From positions 1 to 64,000 of the forward strand of contig CAYQUC010000006.1 in the NCBI GenBank assembly GCA_964420605.1: a DNA stretch of 64,000 nt. Direction: 5' to 3'. Below the pieces are notes generated by a model. That model made no database searches. It had not been told where the DNA came from and saw only the letters and a program-made list of their open reading frames with translations. Positions 17,828 through 27,500 of this stretch are shown in pieces; positions within the stretch are counted from its first letter, which is position 1; each line of letters starts with the position of its first letter. The translations under genes were made by a program, and so were the position numbers. This DNA comes from CAYQUC01 sp964420605 (lineage in GTDB: Bacteria > Pseudomonadota > Gammaproteobacteria > UBA6429 > Thiohalophilaceae).

Positions 17828-18466
17828 TTAATCATTTTTGGGCCAATAGTTTTCAACAACGTCTTCTGGTAAGCTTATTCCGATAATAACATCGGTAGAA
17901 CCATCGTCCCATATTTCGACGGTGAGGTAGTAATCATCATCGGCTGCTTCACATTCATGGTAACGTAATTCATCGCCATCATCATCGTCAAAATCATTCG
18001 GTGGATCGATAATACAATTTTTTTCGTAATAATATGCTTCAACAAATTTTTCTTCTTGTTGATAATCGTTATTTAACCAACCGTCCAATTCGGGTGGAAC
18101 CGTTTGAACTTTTAAACACGGAAAATCGTCATCATCAAATAATTTTGCAAATTCATCAGCATCAAATATTTGGCCGACTTGATCCCGACTTAGTTTGCGT
18201 GACAGTAATAACTGCGGGTCGCCGTCATTATCATCAGGGGATAAAAAGTATGTTTCATTATCCGCATTACGCAATGTCACTTCAGGTACGATGCCATCAG
18301 AATAATAATAGCCTGCAATGTCGGTTACTTCAAATTGCTGTCCTTGAATTTCTTTGGGTAATGATAAACGCTCTTTGAAAGAAACAATATCACCGGGCAG
18401 TAAATCGTTAGCCGATTTAAGATTGCGAGTTTCGTCTTTTTTACCACCAAATAAACCTTTAAACAT
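17828..18466 (-). CDS. Acidic PspA-operon protein (DUF4178/DUF2491-like)
   Basis: A 212-residue acidic cytoplasmic protein. It starts MFKGLFGGKK, a short amphipathic N-terminus common in PspA-associated proteins. LLPGDIVSF and the following beta-rich segment resemble DUF4178. Its position after PspA and the DUF2170 gene is where E. coli has yjfK (DUF2491). I cannot decide between these families by eye. Asp-rich patches occur near residues 110-120 and 160-168 (DFDDDDGDE). It lies 81 bp downstream of pspA on the same strand. Confidence 0.7.
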   Translation of the reverse strand: MFKGLFGGKKDETRNLKSANDLLPGDIVSFKERLSLPKEIQGQQFEVTDIAGYYYSDGIVPEVTLRNADNETYFLSPDDNDGDPQLLLSRKLSRDQVGQIFDADEFAKLFDDDDFPCLKVQTVPPELDGWLNNDYQQEEKFVEAYYYEKNCIIDPPNDFDDDDGDELRYHECEAADDDYYLTVEIWDDGSTDVIIGISLPEDVVENYWPKND

Positions 18467-18547
18467 AATTATCCCTTATTTGTGTTGCGGTAGGTTGGGT
18501 TTGCCTAAATTATCTGGGCAACCCCAATCTACTATTTCCCAACATAA

Positions 18548-19243
18548 TTACTTCTTCTGTTTTGCTTTCAAACGTTCTAAAACACTATTAGCACCGCCTG
18601 AACCATTGCTACCAATACCGCTATCTTTTAGTTTTCGGTCAAGATCATCACTAGAGTCTTGTTCTTCTAACCATTCACCGGCTTCCATACTATCATTAGT
18701 ACGTTGTTGCTTTTTCTTGATGCGGTCTAGTGCTTTTGAAACACGGTGTTCACTTGAACCTGTGGCAGCAATATTTGCAGAAATGCTGCTAGTCGCTTTT
18801 TGTAATTGTTGCACGGTTTTAACTTTTTCTAGTTCACGTTTATTTTTTTGAATCGTTTTTTCACGTTTCTTAATAAGTGTGTAGATGGAAGCCACTTCTT
18901 TTTTAAGATTGGTGTACTCTTCATCAATGCTACTGCGTTCTTGCTCTAGCTCGTCAATTCGACCAGCAACTTCGGTTGCTAAATCTTCTTGTCCAGCATC
19001 AAGTGCTTGCATTGCTTTTGTTTCATAGTCACCAATATCAGCATTCAGCGTATTTAAGTTACGTTTTAGACTAATTTCGGTTGCTTTTAAGCCGGTTAAG
19101 CTTTTCTTTGCTTTATCAATTGCAGTTTCGGCTTCACGAATTTCTTGTTCGTAAATTCGAATAGCTTGTGAATCAACAATCGCTTCACCAACTTCGCTTG
19201 CGCCACCTTTAATGGCAGTAACAATATCTCCAAATATACTCAT
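18548..19243 (-). CDS. PspA/IM30 family protein (YjfJ-like)
   Basis: A 231-residue PspA/IM30 (ESCRT-III-like) protein. An amphipathic N-terminal helix (MSIFGDIVTAIKGG) would contact the membrane. Long coiled-coil helices follow at about residues 25-165 (YEQEIREAETAIDKAKKSL ... EVASIYTLIKKREKTIQK). The C-terminal part is polar, Ser/Gly-rich and ends LERLKAKQKK. The order DUF2170, PspA-like, acidic protein matches E. coli yjfI-yjfJ-yjfK, so it is YjfJ-like rather than the pspABC type. It would bind and stabilise stressed inner membrane. It lies 11 bp after the DUF2170 gene. Confidence 0.92.
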   Translation of the reverse strand: MSIFGDIVTAIKGGASEVGEAIVDSQAIRIYEQEIREAETAIDKAKKSLTGLKATEISLKRNLNTLNADIGDYETKAMQALDAGQEDLATEVAGRIDELEQERSSIDEEYTNLKKEVASIYTLIKKREKTIQKNKRELEKVKTVQQLQKATSSISANIAATGSSEHRVSKALDRIKKKQQRTNDSMEAGEWLEEQDSSDDLDRKLKDSGIGSNGSGGANSVLERLKAKQKK

Positions 19244-19254
19244 CTTTTATACCT

Positions 19255-19662
19255 CTATAGTAAGAACTGTTGAATTGATTCTAATACTTCAACAGTATTT
19301 TCTGCTTGTACTTCTAGTTCATGCACAATATTTTCAAAACTGGTGTTTAATGACATAGCACCAAATAAGATGTAGTTATCAGCCTGCATACCCACCGCGC
19401 TTAACGGCACAACCGGACTCAGTTGTAATAACATGGTATTTAGCTCGTCGAGCGACTCCGGTTTTACTTCGGTCTTATGGAACAGTGGGGTCACTGATAA
19501 AATTTGTGTTTCAGTTGTTGCAAGCTTAATGGGAAACTCGTCCACATTTGAGCAAATTACGTCTAAAACACCGTTATCATTTAACACGGCATCAAAAGAG
19601 GTTCCTTCTTCTGTCGTATGTTCATTTAAACGAAATGCTAAATCTTCTAGGTTGATGGTCAT
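19255..19662 (-). CDS. DUF2170 family protein (YjfI-like)
   Basis: A 135-residue cytoplasmic protein of the DUF2170 family, recognised by ILSVTPLFHKTEVKPESLDELN and the GMQADNYILFGAMS block. It is the first gene of the PspA transcription unit and is preceded by a good ribosome site (AAAGGAG, 6 nt before the ATG) and a strong promoter with two palindromes. In E. coli the homologue yjfI also precedes the PspA-like yjfJ. Its molecular function is not established; a PspA partner role is inferred from conserved adjacency. Confidence 0.88.
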   Translation of the reverse strand: MTINLEDLAFRLNEHTTEEGTSFDAVLNDNGVLDVICSNVDEFPIKLATTETQILSVTPLFHKTEVKPESLDELNTMLLQLSPVVPLSAVGMQADNYILFGAMSLNTSFENIVHELEVQAENTVEVLESIQQFLL

Positions 19663-19697
19663 TAAAAACTCCTTTGTACTTTATTGTACCCGTTGCT

Positions 19698-19750
19698 GCC
19701 ATAATATGGCGGCTTATGATTAATATATGCCATATTATGGCGATGTGCAA
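19698..19750 (-). promoter_or_regulatory. Promoter of the PspA operon with paired palindromic operators
   Basis: Read on the minus strand, TTGCAC (-35, 19745-19750), a 17-bp spacer and TATATT (-10, 19722-19727) make a near-ideal sigma-70 promoter. GCCATAATATGGC (minus-strand reading, 19729-19741) lies wholly inside the spacer. A second copy, GCCATATTATGGC (19698-19710), covers about +5 to +17. Both are GCCATA-N-TATGGC palindromes with centres 31 bp apart, about three helical turns. This is the geometry of a repressor that blocks the polymerase, probably as two interacting dimers. Confidence 0.8.
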
Positions 19751-19808
19751 GTCTAGATTGTTACTATTTTAAATAAAATCGATATATTTATATAAGTTGT
19801 TGATATTA

Positions 19809-21545
19809 TTACTTTAATTTACCAGTTAATTTGGGATTACTGTAGAAAACACCGTCAATTTTCTCCCAAGCATCTTGATGATAGTTAAAAATCACCCGAC
19901 TGCCGAGCTTATTCACCTTAACACTGTCAGCAAATTGGTAAAATGACGGTGCGAAAACAAAAGCAGCTAAAAGCTGTTGTTTGGATATCCACGGATCGTT
20001 TACTGGCAGTGTAACGGAATTAGCAATCCGCTGTGAAGCCTTTTGGCCGTGAACCGTGCCAATAGTCCAGCCCCATTCACCAAAGGTGGGTACATTGGCA
20101 TGATATTGTTCGGTTTGAAAGCCAACGGATTCAAGTGTTTTACCAATGGATATAAAAGCCTGCTGTGCGTGATATGGTGAGGTGGATTGAATTGCAATAA
20201 CGCCATCACCGGATAATAGATCTTTTAAACGGGCGTAGAAAAAATCGCTATAGAGTTTATTTAAGTCTGGGTGGCTTGGATCGGGTAAATCAATAATAAT
20301 GGTATCAAAATGCCGTTTTTCAGACACCATTTTTTCCACTTCAAGGAAGGCATCACGATTTATGATGTGCACTCGAGGATCATTGAGTGCATTTTCATTG
20401 AGTTCTAATAATGTTTTTTTAATGGTGTCGGGTAATTCGGTTGCCTTGCCTTGAAATAAATTAATCATGTCAGTATCAAGATCGACCAGTGTAACTGATT
20501 TTGGATTCCACTTTAAAATATCGCGAACCGCGAGTCCGTCACCGCCACCAATGACTAAAATAGTCTCATGCCGAGCCGAGGTTAATAGCGCGGGGTAGGT
20601 TAAAAAACTATGATAGATATGCTCGTCGCTGCTAGAGAATTGTAAGCGGCCATTAATGTATAAACTAATGACCTTATCTAATCCCTGACCTACAATACGT
20701 TGGGTAAGCGTTAGATGCTGATACGGTGTTACCTTGCTATAGATTGGATCGTCTTCAAATAATGCGTAGTTCATTTGCTCAACCCATTTAGCGCCACTAA
20801 AAGCCAAGATAATAATTACAGCAATGACAAACAAGTGCACAATGATCAAGGTGCCCAGTTTATTAATTTTTTTATGGTATCGAATCAGAAAAATAACACC
20901 GACTAAAATATTAGCTGCTGCTGTGGCAACGGCAGCAACCATAATTGGAATTTGCAGGCACACTGTCACCCATATCGCGGCACCAATACCGGCACCAATA
21001 TAATCTGCGCCATAAATAGTGCCAGTGTTGTGCTCCAAATGTTGCTGGTGAATGTTTTCTCGGATACGCGCAATGAGAGGAATTTCCATGCCAATCATTA
21101 AGCCAAGAATAAAACCGGTAACATAGGGCGTGTAATACGAAATTTCTTTTAGGGTTTCAATTGCGCCACCTTGCATCATGACCGAAGGATGGATGTTATA
21201 CAGATCGTGCAACCAATGCGGTAAGGTGTAAATAAGTGCGGTCATAGATGCCATGATTAAAATTGAGCTGGATCCGAGTAACGCGATAGTAACTTCAAGC
21301 CAGGTAAATCCGGTAAAGGGGTCTTTTATCCACTTTGCAGTAAAAGCACCAATGCCCATGGCGACAATCATGATGCCGATCATGGCGTAGATAGTGGTTT
21401 CAACTGCGCCTAAAATTCTACCGGCATAATGTGCTAATAAATATTCATAAATTAAACCACAGCCAGCAAGCACTGCCATACTGATAATAAGAATGACATC
21501 ATCGCGAAAGTAGGGAAGTTTCCATTTGGATAATAAGTATGACAT
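19809..21545 (-). CDS. Membrane-embedded polyamine aminopropyltransferase (spermidine synthase-like)
   Basis: A 578-residue protein with seven or so transmembrane helices in the first ~250 residues, followed by a spermidine synthase domain. The decarboxylated-SAM-binding motif VIGGGDGLAVRDIL lies near residues 325-340. The catalytic-loop segment IIDLPDPSHPDLNKLYS is near 415-430. The family transfers aminopropyl groups to polyamines; the membrane-fused form is typical of PspA/DUF350 neighbourhoods. It is separated from the PspA unit by the promoter region and from the DUF350 gene by a hairpin. Substrate is not certain. Confidence 0.88.
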   Translation of the reverse strand: MSYLLSKWKLPYFRDDVILIISMAVLAGCGLIYEYLLAHYAGRILGAVETTIYAMIGIMIVAMGIGAFTAKWIKDPFTGFTWLEVTIALLGSSSILIMASMTALIYTLPHWLHDLYNIHPSVMMQGGAIETLKEISYYTPYVTGFILGLMIGMEIPLIARIRENIHQQHLEHNTGTIYGADYIGAGIGAAIWVTVCLQIPIMVAAVATAAANILVGVIFLIRYHKKINKLGTLIIVHLFVIAVIIILAFSGAKWVEQMNYALFEDDPIYSKVTPYQHLTLTQRIVGQGLDKVISLYINGRLQFSSSDEHIYHSFLTYPALLTSARHETILVIGGGDGLAVRDILKWNPKSVTLVDLDTDMINLFQGKATELPDTIKKTLLELNENALNDPRVHIINRDAFLEVEKMVSEKRHFDTIIIDLPDPSHPDLNKLYSDFFYARLKDLLSGDGVIAIQSTSPYHAQQAFISIGKTLESVGFQTEQYHANVPTFGEWGWTIGTVHGQKASQRIANSVTLPVNDPWISKQQLLAAFVFAPSFYQFADSVKVNKLGSRVIFNYHQDAWEKIDGVFYSNPKLTGKLK

Positions 21546-21613
21546 TTAATTTTATTGCTATTATTACAGTTGTGTTTGAACTAGGTAGTTAGACTTAAAG
21601 AATGGAGATAGTT

Positions 21614-21634
21614 CCTTCTCCCATAAGGAGAAGG
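21614..21634. terminator. Intergenic hairpin between DUF350 and aminopropyltransferase genes
   Basis: CCTTCTCC (21614-21621), a CATAA loop and GGAGAAGG (21627-21634) form a perfect 8-bp stem. No clear U-tract follows on the minus strand, so it may be an attenuator, an mRNA-stabilising hairpin or a dispersed repeat rather than a full terminator. Confidence 0.5.
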
Positions 21635-21672
21635 TTTGGATGCGGAAGATAGTATCAAGTATGGTATTGGAG

Positions 21673-22560
21673 TTAACCTAATAAACCTTTAAATATAAAT
21701 CCAATTGCGATGTAAATAGCGGCTTCAATATACGCTACACCAACATTTTGTTGGTTATCTATTTCTTCAACAATATTAATGCCTGCTAACACCACCATAC
21801 GAGCGATAGTGGCTAATGGTGATAATAATATGGTGATAACAACGGCAACGACAAACCAGCTTAATACTGAACGCCCAATTTCATCAGGTAGGAATGTTAC
21901 CATTCCGGATGCTGCGCTTAGCGCTAAGGCTGTGCCGAGAATATGCCCAGAGTAACGAATGGCCAATGCGGCATTACCATCGGATAAGGCAGCTTGTAAA
22001 TTTTTACCGTTATTGCGTTTTTTATAAATGGCACCGCGTAATCGAGTGACGATTAATAAAATAACTTGTGATGCGATAAATATCAGTGCAACAGGGATTA
22101 AACCCGAGTAACCACCGGATGTTTCCCAGTTCATGGATGAGTGGATGATTATCCCCAGCGCAACCATGTTGGCTGCTTGCACAATACCTGCAGAGATATT
22201 TTTGTCTGCGATTTTATCTTTTAATGAAAAATTATTGAAGATAATCGCATCATTTATCATGGTTCCTATTTTTAAAAACACGATTCCGGCCAGTGCGTAT
22301 ACTGCCACGTTGCCGGCTTCTTCTAATAAACCAACCGATGAATCACCGCTGACTGCTGCAAATAACACCAAGGACACGGCTAATGCGCCACCGGCAATTG
22401 AAATACCAAATGCAAAGTTATCTTTTTTTGATAATTCTTCAGTGGTATTAACGCCAGCGAGTAAGCCTTGCAGGTGTCGTATACTACTAATTGCAATTAT
22501 CGCAATGATTAAATCGATACCAATAATGCTTAAATGCCACAAAGAAATTGAATTTAACAT
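21673..22560 (-). CDS. DUF350 family membrane protein (YjfL-like)
   Basis: A 295-residue inner-membrane protein with two tandem DUF350 units of about four helices each (first ~residues 10-145, second ~150-290). Repeating signatures are the FGISIAGGALAVSLVLFAAVSGDS and GHILGTALALSAASGMVTF segments. In E. coli the single-unit homologue is yjfL, part of yjfI-yjfJ-yjfK-yjfL. Function is unknown; families of this type are repeatedly found with PspA and polyamine enzymes. It lies 39 bp after the lipoprotein gene and upstream of the aminopropyltransferase on the same strand. Confidence 0.88.
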   Translation of the reverse strand: MLNSISLWHLSIIGIDLIIAIIAISSIRHLQGLLAGVNTTEELSKKDNFAFGISIAGGALAVSLVLFAAVSGDSSVGLLEEAGNVAVYALAGIVFLKIGTMINDAIIFNNFSLKDKIADKNISAGIVQAANMVALGIIIHSSMNWETSGGYSGLIPVALIFIASQVILLIVTRLRGAIYKKRNNGKNLQAALSDGNAALAIRYSGHILGTALALSAASGMVTFLPDEIGRSVLSWFVVAVVITILLSPLATIARMVVLAGINIVEEIDNQQNVGVAYIEAAIYIAIGFIFKGLLG

Positions 22561-22599
22561 GATGCTTCCTCTTAAATAATATGCTTATTTAATTTTAAT

Positions 22600-23553
22600 T
22601 TATTTACCACCGAACGAGCCACGCGAAGTTCGTGATGAACTACGAGAGCTGGCCATACGACGTGATGATGATCGAGCTGATTTAAAGGAGTTACTTTGCA
22701 TGGACGCAACCCGTGAGCCGGATTTTGGTTTTGCATAAGGGCTTTTAAAACTTTTGCCTTCGCGTTTAAATTTGTTACGTGTGCGAGTTTGTGTTTGGGC
22801 GGCACTGGCTTTTTGACTTGGCGAACTGTAATACTGTCGGCCGGCCTCACCATAATAACTGTAGTTTCGGTTACCTGCCCAACCACCATAATAAATAGGT
22901 GAGCGGAACAAGGAACTAAACAAGGCATATTTACCGTACCATTCCCAAAATGAGCCGCCACTAGAGTTAGAGCTCCAATTGCCATATTGTGGATTTCCGA
23001 CTAACTGACTGCCGGCACCATAATCTTTTGCGCCATTAGCGAGTAGGCTGGCTTGTTTGCTCATGGATTCTACTCGGCCCAGTTTGCCCTTAGACATATC
23101 GGCTAAGACATTAATGGGGTCGGTTAACATCATGCCGTAAATATCCGGTTTAGAGGCGGTTTTAATCGCGAGGTATTCATCACCGACTTGTTGTACTTTT
23201 TGCAGGCCCTGTTTTGGTGCAGATGGTGCAAGTGCATTTACTTCTTTTAAGCGGCTGGCCAAACTTTTATACATAGGTCCATTGACAGTCGCGTCAAGCG
23301 CGAGTGTGTCAACTAACTCAGACAAGTCTGGGCTTTGTTTTTTAACAATAGCAGCATATTGTTTCAATAATGATGCTTTTGAGATGGTGCCAGATATCAG
23401 ATGCCGCCTCAATTTGTCGACTTCAATGCGAGCTTCAACGGCCGATTTTTGCAGTTGTAAGCGCCATGTTTCTTCGTCGGATGTACACGCGCCCAACACT
23501 AAACTGATTAGTAGCAGGATGCTGATGTTAGTCATATTGCTTTTTATTATCAT
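22600..23553 (-). CDS. Predicted lipoprotein of the PspA/DUF350 locus
   Basis: A 317-residue envelope lipoprotein. The signal has a lipobox VLGAC with C23 as the acylated residue (C17 if the internal ATG at 23535 is used; I kept the first ATG because it supplies a lysine in the n-region). Residues ~25-180 are helical. The middle is rich in Gly, Tyr and Trp (YGNWSSNSSGGSFWEWYGKY). The last ~70 residues are extremely rich in Ser and Arg (SARSSSRRMASSRSSSRTSR) and end in GSFGGK. The basic tail could bind phospholipid head groups or peptidoglycan. Similar proteins accompany DUF350 genes, but I know no function. Confidence 0.75.
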   Translation of the reverse strand: MIIKSNMTNISILLLISLVLGACTSDEETWRLQLQKSAVEARIEVDKLRRHLISGTISKASLLKQYAAIVKKQSPDLSELVDTLALDATVNGPMYKSLASRLKEVNALAPSAPKQGLQKVQQVGDEYLAIKTASKPDIYGMMLTDPINVLADMSKGKLGRVESMSKQASLLANGAKDYGAGSQLVGNPQYGNWSSNSSGGSFWEWYGKYALFSSLFRSPIYYGGWAGNRNYSYYGEAGRQYYSSPSQKASAAQTQTRTRNKFKREGKSFKSPYAKPKSGSRVASMQSNSFKSARSSSRRMASSRSSSRTSRGSFGGK

Positions 23554-23641
23554 AATTTAATTGTATCTCTTATTAAGCCCTGCGCTCAAATTTATGTTTA
23601 AAATTATCACATATAACACTAATTATCGACAGATCAGGATA

Positions 23642-24379
23642 TTATTTTTTTCGAATCCCATCAAATAGGCCATAAGTCCATGGCCGCATGGCAACGACCA
23701 CGGTCATACCATAGCGATCATCAATTGGTAAGCCGGCATCATCATTATTGAGCTCATTTAATTCTTTGGCCAGAATGTCCATTTTTCGCTTAAACAGTAT
23801 TTGGCTTGGTTTTGCAAGCATGGCGTTTACTACGATGAGCTTTTCATTGTCTTTATTAAATTGTGAGTTAAAAAAGTCGGCTTGTAGCTTTTCTAGAAAG
23901 AATCTTTGGATCGGGCCGTTATCTCGCCATTTAAAATTTGCCGCGACTAATAACTTAACTTTGTTTCTGGGTAAAAGTTCGATTAGTTTTAATTTATCGA
24001 GCTTGGTTAAATAGCCAATGCACTGTGGCTCGGTAAAATGAAAATATTCAATGATATTATTCTTGCTCCATTTGTTCAAAATACACACAGTAACCAGCAA
24101 TAAACCGAGATCGTTAGCAATTTCTGCTTCTTGTTGTTCGCTGAGTTCAGTCAAATGAATTGTGTTTTGATCTTTCATTAGTTGCACCAGATCGGATATT
24201 TCAAGTTTGAGCATATGGCAAACTTGTTCGAGCCGTTGTAGTGTAAAACTTTGCTCAGAAAATAAGCGTTTAACGCTGGCTTCAGATAAAGACAGGTACT
24301 CAGCAACATCCGAGTAGGTTTTGCCATGTGATTTAAGTGATTGTTTTAAGGTGTGCACTAATAGCGTATGTTGTGACAT
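23642..24379 (-). CDS. XRE-type helix-turn-helix regulator
   Basis: A 245-residue protein with an N-terminal Cro/C1-type HTH (TYSDVAEYLSLSEASVKRLFSEQSFTLQRLEQVCHML, residues ~20-56) and a C-terminal domain of about 180 residues without a recognisable family. The C-terminal part may sense a ligand. It heads the minus-strand series of envelope-stress genes, 88 bp before the lipoprotein gene, and is divergent from the LplT-Aas fusion. It is therefore a candidate regulator of both sides, including the palindromes at 19698-19741 or 24482-24499. Confidence 0.85.
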   Translation of the reverse strand: MSQHTLLVHTLKQSLKSHGKTYSDVAEYLSLSEASVKRLFSEQSFTLQRLEQVCHMLKLEISDLVQLMKDQNTIHLTELSEQQEAEIANDLGLLLVTVCILNKWSKNNIIEYFHFTEPQCIGYLTKLDKLKLIELLPRNKVKLLVAANFKWRDNGPIQRFFLEKLQADFFNSQFNKDNEKLIVVNAMLAKPSQILFKRKMDILAKELNELNNDDAGLPIDDRYGMTVVVAMRPWTYGLFDGIRKK

Positions 24380-24413
24380 AAATTTCTTCCATTAAATGAC
24401 GCGTCAGTATTGA

Positions 24414-24442
24414 AATATAATACTTTAAGCGGTGATTTACAA
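24414..24442 (-). promoter_or_regulatory. Predicted promoter of the XRE regulator
   Basis: On the minus strand TTGTAA (24437-24442), a 17-bp spacer and TATATT (24414-24419) form a plausible sigma-70 promoter 35 bp before the XRE start codon. It was found by eye only. Confidence 0.5.
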
Positions 24443-24481
24443 CACTATTCGTATCAAGGTAGCAATATTTACTGCTAAACC

Positions 24482-24499
24482 CTAGTATTCATACTAGGT
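24482..24499. promoter_or_regulatory. Palindromic operator candidate upstream of the LplT-Aas fusion
   Basis: CCTAGTATTCATACTAGG is an 18-bp palindrome with 8-bp arms and a 2-bp centre. It sits between two divergent genes, 54 bp before the fusion gene's ATG and about 100 bp from the XRE gene. The size and symmetry suit a TetR- or XRE-type dimer. It differs from the palindromes in the PspA promoter. Confidence 0.6.
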
Positions 24500-24553
24500 A
24501 AACGGCTACGGAATTAGTCAAAAGAGAAGTTAAAGCAGCGGAGTGTATGACAT

Positions 24554-27500
24554 ATGAGTAAATTAATAAAAATAGCGGGTTTTATCCCATTTATAGCCAT
24601 TATCTTTTTAAATGCATTTGTTGATTTGGGTCATAAAATTATGATTCAAAATACAGTGTTTAAAATGTATGACGGTGAAGCCCAAATTGTTTTAACTGCA
24701 ATCGTGAATGGTTTAATTCTGTTACCGTTTATTTTTCTATTTAGCCCATCGGGTTATCTAGCTGATAAATATCAAAAGCCTATCGTGATGCGAATTAGTG
24801 CGGTGGTGGCAGTCGCACTAACATTGCTAATTACACTGTCATATTATCAAGGTTGGTTTATTGTTGCGTTTATTATGACTTTTTTACTGGCAGTACAAAG
24901 TGCTTTTTATTCACCAGCCAAATACGGTTACATAAAAGAATTGGTTGGCTCAGAACGACTGACATCGATGAATGCAATTGTGCAAGCAACAACAATTGTT
25001 GCAATACTGACCGGGGCATTTGTTTTTTCAATTTTATTTGAAAGTTATTTAGTCAATCAAACTTATTTGAACGAATCGAGTTTAATTCAATTAATTGCCC
25101 CCATTGGTTGGCTATTAGTGTTGTTTTCAATTATCGAAGTTATCTTTGCTTATAAAATTCCATTACAGCAAGCTGCAACAAGCACACTCAATGATGAACA
25201 TTTTAAAGCATCAAATTATATTAAAGCCGGTTATTTAAAAACAAATCTTAAAATATTATGGAATGATCAAAATATTTGGTTATCAATAGTTGGCTTATCC
25301 ATTTTTTGGGGCATATCCCAAGTTGTATTAGCGTCATTCCCTGCTCTCGCAAAGGACGTGCTTAATAGTAATAATACTATTTTAATTCAAGGGCTACTAG
25401 CTTGCGCCGGAATTGGTGTGGTTGTGGGTTCGGTGATCGCAGGAAGTAAATCAAAACAGTATATTGAAACAGGATTTGTTGCCATCGGTGCTATTGGACT
25501 TGTGATTACTGTATTTTTAATAACACAGTTTGATAGTGCAATTAGTTTGGCAATTAACATTTTTATGTTTGGTCTTTTTGGTGGTTTATTTATTGTGCCG
25601 TTAAATTCGATGATTCAATTTAAAGCCGAAGATTCAAAATTAGGAATGGTTATCGCCGGTAATAACTGGGTTCAAAATCTAGTAATGTTTGGATTTTTAT
25701 TAATGACAGTTTTGGTGGCATTAATTGGCGTTAGTACTATTAGCTTATTTTATGTTGTCACCGCACTGACTTTTATTGGCGCGGTATACACTATCTATCA
25801 ATTACCACAATCCTTAATAAGACTGATATTTGGTGGATTACTGAGTGGTCGCTATAAAGTTAAGGTTCAAGGTTTCAACAATATTCCAAATCAAGGCGGG
25901 GTCTTGTTACTGGGTAATCATATTAGTTTTATCGATTATGCCATTATTCAAATTGGCTGCCCACGACCAGTGCGATTTGTCATTCATAAAAGTTATTATA
26001 ATCACTGGTATCTAAAATGGTTTTTAGACATCATGGGTGTTATTCCAATTTCGTCAGGTTCAAGTTCGGAATCATTAACTACAATAAATCAATTATTAAA
26101 AGCAGGTGAAGTAGTGTGTCTATTCCCTGAGGGTGCGATTAGTCGTAATGGGCAATTAGGCGATTTTAAGCGCGGTTTTGAAAAAACAGTCACTGATGTT
26201 GATGGTGTTATTTTACCTTTTTATATCCGGGGTCTATGGGGCAGTCGTTTTTCGCGCTCAAGTAATCGAATGAAAGCGAAACCAGTGAATGGATTACGAC
26301 GCGATTTGATTATGGCCTTTGGTGAACCGATTGCAATTGACAGTAAAGTTGATGTAGTAAAACGACGGGTGTTTGATTTATCAATATCTGCATGGCAGGA
26401 ATATACCGATACATTAAAAACAGTACCCATGGAATGGATTCAAACCGTAAAAAATAATCCAAAATACGATTGTATGTCGGATGTACTAGGGGGCGTGGCA
26501 CTTAACGCAGAAAAAGCCTTAACCTCAAGTATTGTGTTTTCACAATTAATTAAAAAATGCAGTCCGGAGCAAAACATTGGCCTGTTACTACCCACCAGCA
26601 GTGTCGGCATGTTAATTAATATGTCCGTCATGCTACTTGGTAAAACCGTGGTAAATTTAAATTACACCGCCAGTATTTCTGCATTGTTAGGTGCGATAGA
26701 TAAAGCCGATATTAAAACTATATACACGTCGTCACGGTTCGTTAAGAAATTAATGGAACGCGGCATTGATAGTGAATTATTGTTTAAAAACGTTAACGTT
26801 TATTATCTTGAAGAATTAAAAGAAGAAATAAGTCTCGCTAAAAAACTATCAACTTTAGTGATGGTGAAATTGTTACCGGCTAAAGTATTGGGAATGCTCT
26901 TTGGTAAACCCGTGCCAATTACCAGCCCGGCTGCGATTTTATTTTCAAGCGGTAGTGAAGGGACTCCAAAGGGCGTGGTATTGAGTCATCAAAACCTAGT
27001 TGGTAATATTAAACAAGTAACCGATGTGATGAATTTACGCGAGCATGACAGTATCATGGGTAGCTTGCCACAGTTTCATGCTTTTGGTTTAACAGTGACA
27101 GGCTTATTGCCTTTACTCGAAGCCGTTCCCGTTGTGTTTCATCCAGATCCTACCGACGTTGTTAATATCGGAAAGGCTATCTCAAAACATAATATAACAA
27201 TTATGTTTGGTACTTCGACGTTTCTTCGATTGTATGCGCGTAATCGCCGAGTCTTGCCGTTAATGTTAGATTCCATTCGATTGGTTATATCCGGTGCTGA
27301 AAAATTAAATGATTTAGTTAGCAGTAGTTTTACCAAAAAATTTAATCTACCGATTTATGAAGGTTATGGCACCACTGAAACGACACCGGTCGCGGGCGTT
27401 AATATTCCCGATACTTTAGACCAAGGTTCGTGGCGCGTGCAAGTCGGCAATAAGACTGGCAGCATTGGTTTACCGGTACCCGGCAGTAATTTCAGAATTG

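Noticed and set aside
22572..22985. 137-codon minus-strand open frame rich in His, Pro and Lys
   Set aside because: It is a shifted frame inside the Ser/Arg-rich tail of the lipoprotein gene; the lipoprotein frame has a signal peptide and start.
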